Source of the DNA: Oscillospiraceae bacterium
GTDB lineage: Bacteria; Bacillota; Clostridia; Oscillospirales; Oscillospiraceae
Direction: 5' to 3'
DNA: 64,000 nt
Assembly (NCBI GenBank): GCA_910574635.1
Contig: CAJTCG010000002.1
Coordinates: 310,001 to 374,000 of the forward strand
Part shown: positions 58,986-64,000 of the stretch, piece after piece
Position numbering within the stretch: position 1 is the first letter of the stretch
How the letters are laid out: each line of letters opens with the position of its first letter
Program-made: the position numbers and the translations under genes
Notes under the pieces: generated by a model
Told to the model about the DNA's origin: nothing
What the model saw: the letters and a program-made list of their open reading frames with translations, nothing else
Database searches by the model: none

Positions 58986-60270
58986 GCCAGCAGTGAGATG
59001 CGGCTCGTTTGTCCCGACAACAGGGGCAGACGGGCCGTATTTTTGTCGGCGCACGTTGGCCCCATTGCTTATTAAGCTCTCCGTAGCAATCCTGGGAAAT
59101 GCGCCTGGGAAGAAGCCACGATTGCCGGGAAACAGTACGGAACCGTCCGTAAAATTCCAAAAGCCTCATCATTCCGCCGGATTTCCGTTGTAGCTTCTGC
59201 TAGTTTAGTTACCGCTGTATCTGCTGGGCGGATACCGTAGAGCTTGTCTAGCTGGGGTGGCCGCCTGGGTGTTTTTGCTAGATGGATGCTCTCTGGCAAC
59301 TTGGTTAGCCGAGCTACCGGGGTGCCTTCTGCCAGGTGGGCGTCGCATAGCTTATCCGGCTGGAGTGGCTGCTGGGAGATTATCTGCCAGGTGGGCTGCC
59401 TGTCTGTTCTTCGCTGAAAGGCCGCTGTTTGGGGCTTTCCTGTTTGGAGGTGACAGGCTGTCCCTTCCGAAGGGGCCCTGGAGATTTTGCCGCAGAATGA
59501 GCAGAGTTTGAAGGTCTTCTCGTTTGGCGGAGCCGGTGGCGAAGGGTTCAGCGATTGAGCCGCAGCTGGTATTCGAAGATGGCGCAATGGTTGAGCGGCG
59601 TTTGAGGGGTTTGCTGCCTAGCAGAGTTAGGGCTATCCGAGGAGCCGCCGGGTTCTTACCGTGGACACCCAAGAGAGCTCCACCGATAGCCTGTATGCGC
59701 CCCAACACCCTTAACCCCGCCAATTTCGCCCTAGAAGCCCGCCAGACGCCCTCAACACCTCTTGCCCGTCCTCCGACACTCCCGCGACCCAAAATCGCTC
59801 TAAGGCCCCTTAAAATGCCGTACAGCAAGGGCGGCAAAAAGCAGCCAAAAGCATATTATGTTCATATTGCCATCTCTCCTCATAGCATATTATTTGCATA
59901 TTATTTTGATATTGCCCCAGAATTTGTGATATAATCTGGATATTATTTTCTTATAGTCTTCATATTGCCCTCCAGATTCACCGTCGCAAGCTGCCCAATC
60001 CCCGCCAACATAGCAAGAGGGCCTCCACAAAGGCCCCAAAACCATCCCTCCAGCCCTATTTTCGGGGTCAGATTCCCGAGGCAGAGCATATAAAAGGCGT
60101 ATTACCTTCTTATTCTTTTCATATTTGCTGCATATTAACGTCATATTACGGTCCTTTTTAGCCTCCATCGAGGGTCCAGAAGCCATTTCTGCCTGATTTA
60201 GGAAGAAAAAAAGGCATATCATATAAGTAGCGAATATCAAAAGAGCATCCTCCCGCCTGGGTTGCGGGAG
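58986..60270. other. second large gene-free region, 1.3 kb
   Basis: No frame has a ribosome binding site. 59090-59540 contains diverged repeats: GCTTGTCTAGCTGGGGTGG and GCTTATCCGGCTGGAGTGG are two versions 110 bases apart. 59560-59650 is G-rich and 59690-59820 is C-rich on the plus strand. 59850-60140 is AT-rich with repeated GCATATTAT (59851, 59887, 59898) and TCATATTGCC (59864, 59963). A minus-strand frame at 59072-59587 is discussed in the findings. Confidence 0.4.
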
Positions 60271-60295
60271 GGAGAAAGGAGTGTGGATACTGGGC

Positions 60296-60511
60296 ATGCA
60301 GCAGACACACGGTAACGCAAAGGTAGTCCAGCTGTTTGGAGCCGCGGCCGATGCGCGGGGCGACTACCTTGATGAGGTGAAGGAGGTCAATGACAAGCTT
60401 GTAGAGATTTCGAAACGGCATGGAGAGCCCATCCGGGCGGTGCTGGCTGATTTGACCTATGTAGTCATTGGAAGGGATATCATGGAAACCATTGAGGCGA
60501 GCTACGACTGA
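60296..60511 (+). CDS. unknown small protein, 71 aa
   Basis: The sequence MQQTHGNAKVVQLFGAAADA continues into a helical domain (YLDEVKEVNDKLVEISKRHG). A GAAAGGAG lies 14 bases before this ATG; a GTG at 60281 in the same frame touches the site, so the start is uncertain. It precedes the phosphatase by 54 bases. Not recognised. Confidence 0.55.
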   Translation: MQQTHGNAKVVQLFGAAADARGDYLDEVKEVNDKLVEISKRHGEPIRAVLADLTYVVIGRDIMETIEASYD

Positions 60512-60565
60512 GTTCCCGGCCATGCCAGTTTGAGATAAGAAACCAAAAGAGAAGGAGTTGATAGT

Positions 60566-61213
60566 TTGGTATATTGCTTGTCTGATATACACGGAGAGTT
60601 CGAGAGGTTCCGGCGTATGCTGGAGCTTATTCAATTTTCTGGCGATGATACACTGTATGTCCTGGGCGATGTGGTTGACCGCGGCCCAGACGGTGTAAAG
60701 GCCCTTGAATACATCATGGGGCAGCCGAACATCCAGATGCTGATGGGAAACCATGAATGGATGTGCCTAGCGGTCCTTGGCCCCAACAGCCAAGCGAAGG
60801 CAAAGAATCTATGGGAGCTGAATGGGGGAGGCCCAACGTACATCGAGCTGGTAGAGAACCGTAACCGGGAGGAGCGTGGGAGCGTCCTGAGCTTTCTGGA
60901 AGGTCTCCCGGTTTCCCTGGATATTGAAGTGAATGACCGGAAGTTCCACTTGGTTCATGGGTATCCGGGCGAGACTCTGGAGGACCAGCTTTGGGAAAGA
61001 CCGGAGGCGAAAATGCTCCTGCGGCCAATGCGCGGGAAAACGGTTATCGTCGGGCATACCCCGGTTCAACTCCTGCTGGGAAGAGAGGATGAAGTCCCCC
61101 TCATCTGGCACGGGCCGGGCATCCTGGATATCGACTGCGGATGCGGCCACATGTTCCCGAAACGGAAATTAGCCTGCTTGAGACTGAATGACATGAAAGA
61201 ATTTTATGTGTGA
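60566..61213 (+). CDS. calcineurin-like (PrpE/ApaH-type) phosphatase, 215 aa
   Basis: All metal motifs are present: YCLSDIHGEF (Asp7, His9), VLGDVVDRGPDG, LMGNHEWM, LVHGYPGE and IVGHTP. This is the PPP-type metallophosphatase pattern of lambda phosphatase, PrpE and diadenosine tetraphosphatases. TTG start with GAAGGAG upstream. Substrate (phosphoprotein or Ap4A) unknown. Confidence 0.93.
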   Translation: MVYCLSDIHGEFERFRRMLELIQFSGDDTLYVLGDVVDRGPDGVKALEYIMGQPNIQMLMGNHEWMCLAVLGPNSQAKAKNLWELNGGGPTYIELVENRNREERGSVLSFLEGLPVSLDIEVNDRKFHLVHGYPGETLEDQLWERPEAKMLLRPMRGKTVIVGHTPVQLLLGREDEVPLIWHGPGILDIDCGCGHMFPKRKLACLRLNDMKEFYV

Positions 61214-61223
61214 TGTGTGAGAA

Positions 61224-61257
61224 GAGCGGCTCGCCGGGATGGCGGGCCGCTTGTTTT
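61224..61257 (+). terminator. Rho-independent terminator
   Basis: GCGGCTCGCC pairs with GGCGGGCCGC, then TTGTTTT. Confidence 0.8.
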
Positions 61258-61280
61258 GTGGAATAGAATTCGAACGACTT

Positions 61281-61289
61281 GCATAGAAA
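61281..61289 (+). promoter_or_regulatory. GCATANNAT-like promoter, duplicated leader copy A
   Basis: GCATAGAAA in a GTGGAATAGAATTC context. The leader contains AAGCCCTCACCT and GGGAGGCGGGG-like halves, shared with copy B at 61884. Confidence 0.5.
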
Positions 61290-61372
61290 CAAACAGCATT
61301 AGATTTTGGCATATACATAAACCCATAAGCCCTCACCTGCAAGGGGAGGCGGGGGATTAGGAGAGAACAACA

Positions 61373-61786
61373 ATGCGCTACAAGTTCACGTTGCTGAAGG
61401 ACTTGCCGAACCATGAAAAGGGTAGGGTTTTCAGGTGTCTTGGGGTAGAGAAGCATACTACCCGCGCGTATGGGCCGGAGGTGCCCTGTTATGTGATTGA
61501 CGACAATGGACACTGCGTGTACCAAGAAGTTGGCGGCGTACTTGACAACACGGCGTGGTTCAAGAAGGAAATTGACGAAGACGCACTGACCTCGCTTGCG
61601 TGTCCGAAATGTGGCTCCGCTCGCGGTGTACCCTTTAGTATTCAGTGGTATAACCGCGACCGTGACAGCGATGAATACGGGGTGCAGTACGCGGTAGGCA
61701 TGGAGTGTGTCTGCGGCCACAAGCATATACTGTATGGTACAGAGGGCGGTATCCGGCGGATAAAAAACCAGCTTGGAACCGTTTGA
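61373..61786 (+). CDS. unknown protein with zinc-ribbon motif, 137 aa
   Basis: AGGAGAG precedes the ATG. CPKCGSARG near residue 78 and CVCGHKH near residue 112 could bind zinc. N-terminal half is beta-rich. Leader duplicated with the next gene. Unknown role. Confidence 0.65.
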   Translation: MRYKFTLLKDLPNHEKGRVFRCLGVEKHTTRAYGPEVPCYVIDDNGHCVYQEVGGVLDNTAWFKKEIDEDALTSLACPKCGSARGVPFSIQWYNRDRDSDEYGVQYAVGMECVCGHKHILYGTEGGIRRIKNQLGTV

Positions 61787-61798
61787 TTATGGACGAAA

Positions 61799-61837
61799 GG
61801 CCCGAGGTAACGATTTGTTGCCCCGGGTCATTTCTTC
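61799..61837 (+). terminator. probable terminator
   Basis: GGCCCGAGGTAAC pairs imperfectly with GTTGCCCCGGGTC, then ATTTCTT. Confidence 0.6.
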
Positions 61838-61883
61838 CTCACGTATTTTTCAGTTGTTTTGTGGAATGAGATTTCGGCGCTTT

Positions 61884-61892
61884 GCATAGAAA
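61884..61892 (+). promoter_or_regulatory. GCATANNAT-like promoter, duplicated leader copy B
   Basis: GCATAGAAA in a GTGGAATGAGATTTC context, with AACANCATNANATT downstream as in copy A. Confidence 0.5.
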
Positions 61893-62039
61893 AGAACAAC
61901 ATCAAATTCTGGAAAACTTCATTTTCCCTGGACTGTCTCATTTGATTTCCCAGACGGTCCATACGGGCTTGTCTGTTTACATATTCAAGCCCGTAAGCCC
62001 TCACCTATACAGGGAGGCGGGGACAAGGGGAACATACAT

Positions 62040-62555
62040 ATGAAAGGCTTTACATCTCAGAAAATGAGCTGGTTCCTGGCTTCCGCAGAAGAAAAAATGA
62101 CCTCCGTCAAATTCTATCAGCACCTTCTGGACCAGCAGCGGCTGGACCCGGAGAGCTTCGTTGTGGGTACAGCGAAAATCGCCGGCGAGCGCAGAGTTGT
62201 GGTTTTAGGAGAGCATGCGGTCGAGCGCGGTTCTAAGCGTCTCTTCTGTGCGTTCCCGCATCAGCTTCTGAAGCTGGCTGTCGAGACCCTTGAGAACCCT
62301 CTGGTTGGCAGTGTGGTTTACGACCATCCTGTGGGTCTGGAGGACAAGGAGATTGTGGCCCTCAATGAGGATGGCAAGAACTCTGTCGTTGTCATCCTTG
62401 AAGAAGAGGGCTACACGCTCTGCTTCGAGGCAGGTTACCAGTACGTGCTGCTGAAGACGGTTTGGGACAACTGGACGGCTGATGGCGCGTTTCGTGTTAA
62501 CGGGGAGGACTATGTGCTCCGTATCCGGCCCAGCACGTCGGTTTCAAAGGAATGA
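62040..62555 (+). CDS. unknown protein, 171 aa
   Basis: AAGGGGAAC lies before the ATG. The protein is beta-rich (RRVVVLGEHAVERGSKRLFC), without metal or membrane motifs. It carries the duplicated leader shared with 61373 but the proteins themselves do not look alike. Unknown. Confidence 0.65.
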   Translation: MKGFTSQKMSWFLASAEEKMTSVKFYQHLLDQQRLDPESFVVGTAKIAGERRVVVLGEHAVERGSKRLFCAFPHQLLKLAVETLENPLVGSVVYDHPVGLEDKEIVALNEDGKNSVVVILEEEGYTLCFEAGYQYVLLKTVWDNWTADGAFRVNGEDYVLRIRPSTSVSKE

Positions 62556-62564
62556 ACAGCAAGC

Positions 62565-62600
62565 GGCCCCGGGAGGTTTCTCCCGGGGCCATCTCTTATT
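62565..62600. terminator. bidirectional terminator
   Basis: GGCCCCGGGAG and CTCCCGGGGCC around GTTT, then ATCTCTTATTT. Confidence 0.85.
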
Positions 62601-62844
62601 TGTCGCAAATGATACCGTCATCCTCCATATAAGGCCTACCTGCGGGAACATAGCCCTCAACCGGGGCATGGGAAGCGAGGAACTCCTCATAGCGTGTGAT
62701 GCCCCGCTGGAAATAGGCAATGCCGCGGTGGAGCTTGCTGCCGGCAGGGGCAGCGGCGGCTTTCTCCAGAGTAGCTCGGAGAGAGGTGAGGGACTGCTGG
62801 ACGGCATGGTACTCGGCGGGTGTGCAAGAAATTAAGTCAGACAT
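62596..62844 (-). CDS. small helical protein, 82 aa
   Basis: GAGGAGGTATT precedes the ATG. A helical body (AEYHAVQQSLTSLRATLEKA) is followed by an acidic C-terminus (MEDDGIICDK). Strong sigma-A promoter upstream. Not recognised. Confidence 0.65.
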   Translation of the reverse strand: MSDLISCTPAEYHAVQQSLTSLRATLEKAAAAPAGSKLHRGIAYFQRGITRYEEFLASHAPVEGYVPAGRPYMEDDGIICDK

Positions 62845-62902
62845 AAAAATACCTCCTCAAAATGGGCGCAATAAAACAAGGCGCTCTTTCAAGGAGGAAT
62901 AT

Positions 62903-62931
62903 AGTATACATCCGAAACAGGAAACTGTCAA
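62903..62931 (-). promoter_or_regulatory. sigma-A promoter
   Basis: TTGACA and TATACT on the minus strand, 17 bp apart, for the 82-aa gene. The remainder of 62932-63155 shows only a GCGGCCATCCC/GGGTGGCCG hairpin. Confidence 0.8.
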
Positions 62932-63092
62932 TAGGTTTGAAAAAATTTTTTGGAGAAGCGGCCATCCCGGGAAGAAAGGGTGGCCGTCCTTGCGGCAATA
63001 GGCTCGGCTCTAGGCTTTATGGGGGAGGCTATTCCCCAAGCGCATCCCGAAGTTCATCGTGGAGCTGGCCTTCTCAACCCATTGCCAGTCAT

Positions 63093-63101
63093 ATTGTATG
63101 C
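63093..63101 (-). promoter_or_regulatory. GCATANNAT promoter
   Basis: GCATACAAT on the minus strand, 250 bases before the 82-aa gene; its target is unclear. Confidence 0.4.
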
Positions 63102-63155
63102 AGGTTCCTGATTTGTTAACACTCCCTCCCTGGGGGGCGGTTTTGCTACCCCCTG

Positions 63156-63217
63156 CGCAGTATCGGGCCTCAGGAATGCTTTCTCCCAGGCCGCCAGCCA
63201 TTCTTCTTTTGCCAACC
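63156..63217 (-). repeat. interspersed palindromic repeat, one arm (copy 12)
   Basis: Plus strand reads GCAGTATCGGGCCTCAGG and ends ATTCTTCTTTTGCCAACC. The other arm is degenerate. Confidence 0.7.
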
Positions 63218-63225
63218 CATGGCCC

Positions 63226-63444
63226 CTATACGACCTCGTTGAAGTGTTCCTGCGTGGTTTCCAGCTGCCGCCGCAGAATTTCTCTCCACAGGTTCCCATG
63301 AATCTCTCCAGGGCCTCTGGATACCTTGGTGCGGAGAATGCGCCCATCGGCCAGTAGCTTCCGGTAGAAATAGTGGTCGGTTTCCTTGTAGAGTTCCCAA
63401 CCATCACGTTCGCAATATCGCCTCAGTTCCTTCCAGGTTGGCAC
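63226..63444 (-). CDS. HicA-like toxin candidate, 72 aa
   Basis: MPTWKELRRYCERDGWELYK, DHYFYRK, LRTKVSRGPGEIHGNLWREI resembles the HicA-type fold that binds RNA, with a His in the expected C-terminal strand. It overlaps the upstream gene by 22 bases, as toxins often do behind antitoxins. RNA-cleaving function is inferred only. Confidence 0.65.
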   Translation of the reverse strand: MPTWKELRRYCERDGWELYKETDHYFYRKLLADGRILRTKVSRGPGEIHGNLWREILRRQLETTQEHFNEVV

Positions 63445-63848
63445 AGCACAGCCTCCTCCAGTTCCTCTGGATTCTTGGCTGTCAGCGCCTTCATAACATA
63501 GGGGAGGTGCCCTTTCCTGTTTGGGGCGGCGTAGTACTGTTGATATTCAGCATAGTACTCGTCTGCATACTCCAGGATATCCTGCACAAGAGCTTTCTTT
63601 GCGGAGAGAACATCCTTGCTATTTGCAATAATATCCATATCCCGCAAAGAAAGGGTGACAGACCCATCCTCCTCATGAAATTCATCGGCGACATATTTCA
63701 CATCCGCTACCAATGCGGAAATTGTCTCAATTGAGGAAAGCATCATAAAGTCCCGGGTCCGCCGGATAAATGCAGGCCTTTTGCGTATAACAGAGTCCAT
63801 AACACCGCTCCAACCATTCCGGACTTCGCTTGAGCATATCGCGTGCAT
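63423..63848 (-). CDS. antitoxin candidate, 141 aa
   Basis: The N-terminal MHAICSSEVRNGWSGVMDSV resembles Phd/YefM-type antitoxins; the rest is acidic and helical and could neutralise the toxin. The ATG at 63848 is 9 bases from AAAGGAG; two upstream starts are closer than ideal. The promoter overlaps palindromes at 63881-63898, typical of autorepressed toxin-antitoxin operons. Confidence 0.65.
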   Translation of the reverse strand: MHAICSSEVRNGWSGVMDSVIRKRPAFIRRTRDFMMLSSIETISALVADVKYVADEFHEEDGSVTLSLRDMDIIANSKDVLSAKKALVQDILEYADEYYAEYQQYYAAPNRKGHLPYVMKALTAKNPEELEEAVLCQPGRN

Positions 63849-63872
63849 CTCCATCAACTCCTTTACACCTCC

Positions 63873-63901
63873 ATTCTAGTACAAGTTGTACGACTTGTCA
63901 A
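63873..63901 (-). promoter_or_regulatory. sigma-A promoter of the toxin-antitoxin operon with operator
   Basis: TTGACA and TAGAAT on the minus strand, 17 bp apart. ACAAGT-TGTACG-ACTTGT (63881-63898) is an inverted repeat within the promoter, and GTACGAC recurs just upstream at 63906. Confidence 0.75.
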
Positions 63902-64000
63902 TGCTGTACGACTATTATATGTCCGCAAAGCAGGGATTATGTCTCCGTTCCCCAAAACTGTATCTGCCCGTCAAGATAAGATTTCCTCTCTTCGCATATC

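Noticed and set aside
59524..59934. 136-aa plus-strand frame in the second gene-free region
   Set aside because: No ribosome binding site, and it runs through base-skewed and AT-rich DNA with changing composition.

Overview
The window looks like part of a large, low-copy extrachromosomal element (megaplasmid or phage-plasmid) of a Gram-positive, probably gut Clostridia/Oscillospirales-type Firmicute. The evidence is the strong AGGAGG ribosome binding sites, a two-winged-helix Rep protein with a DUF6017-like C-terminus, a TIGR04540-like protein, RecD2, a PspA/TPM pair, and canonical sigma-A promoters on the maintenance genes. No virion, terminase or conjugation gene is visible, so the class of element cannot be settled from this window alone.

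Layout. 1-2.8 kb: small unknown genes and a histidine phosphatase. 2.86-8.6 kb: a minus-strand array of 29 tRNA loci (27 ordinary, two oddly built), interrupted by two unknown genes, an HNH endonuclease and a series of non-tRNA hairpin segments, with three tandem promoters upstream. 8.6-16.3 kb: a ribbon-helix-helix-like protein, an XRE regulator, a CHC2/TOPRIM primase-like protein, a secreted transglutaminase-like protein and a two-OB-fold SSB. 16.3-17.7 kb: a gene-free, highly structured stretch. 17.7-30 kb: FolD, a TPM/PspA membrane-stress pair, a type IIA topoisomerase (two subunits), a TnpB-only IS and a WGR-PARP protein. 30-48 kb: an acidic repeat protein, a tandem MazF-fold protein, Rep with candidate iterons, dTMP kinase, an M15 peptidase, NAD-dependent DNA ligase and a deoxynucleotidase-guanylate kinase fusion. 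48-53 kb: a ParM-like actin with a partner gene, then ParA/ParB with a repeat array that looks like a centromere. 53-64 kb: an Ig-like repeat protein, signal peptidase, RecD2, a second gene-free stretch, a calcineurin-type phosphatase and a toxin-antitoxin pair.

Two element-wide signals tie the window together. First, most genes are preceded 25-65 bp upstream by the motif GCATANNAT (often with TTTTC 5-8 bp before it), about 38 copies on both strands. The maintenance genes (tIGR04540-rep, parAB, XRE regulator, toxin-antitoxin, one small gene and the tRNA array) instead have ordinary -35/-10 promoters with 16-18 bp spacing. Second, a 60-170 bp interspersed repeat, whose full form is a long imperfect palindrome (arm GGTTGACAAAAGA to GAGGCCCGATACTGC and its inverse), occurs at about twelve intergenic sites, usually just upstream of a GCATANNAT promoter.

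Functionally the element carries much of its own DNA metabolism (primase-like protein, SSB, topoisomerase, ligase, helicase, PARP), nucleotide supply (FolD, Tmk, nucleotidase-GMP kinase), translation support (tRNAs) and two segregation systems. Many small proteins are unrecognised. All family assignments come from reading motifs by eye; none was checked by a database search.
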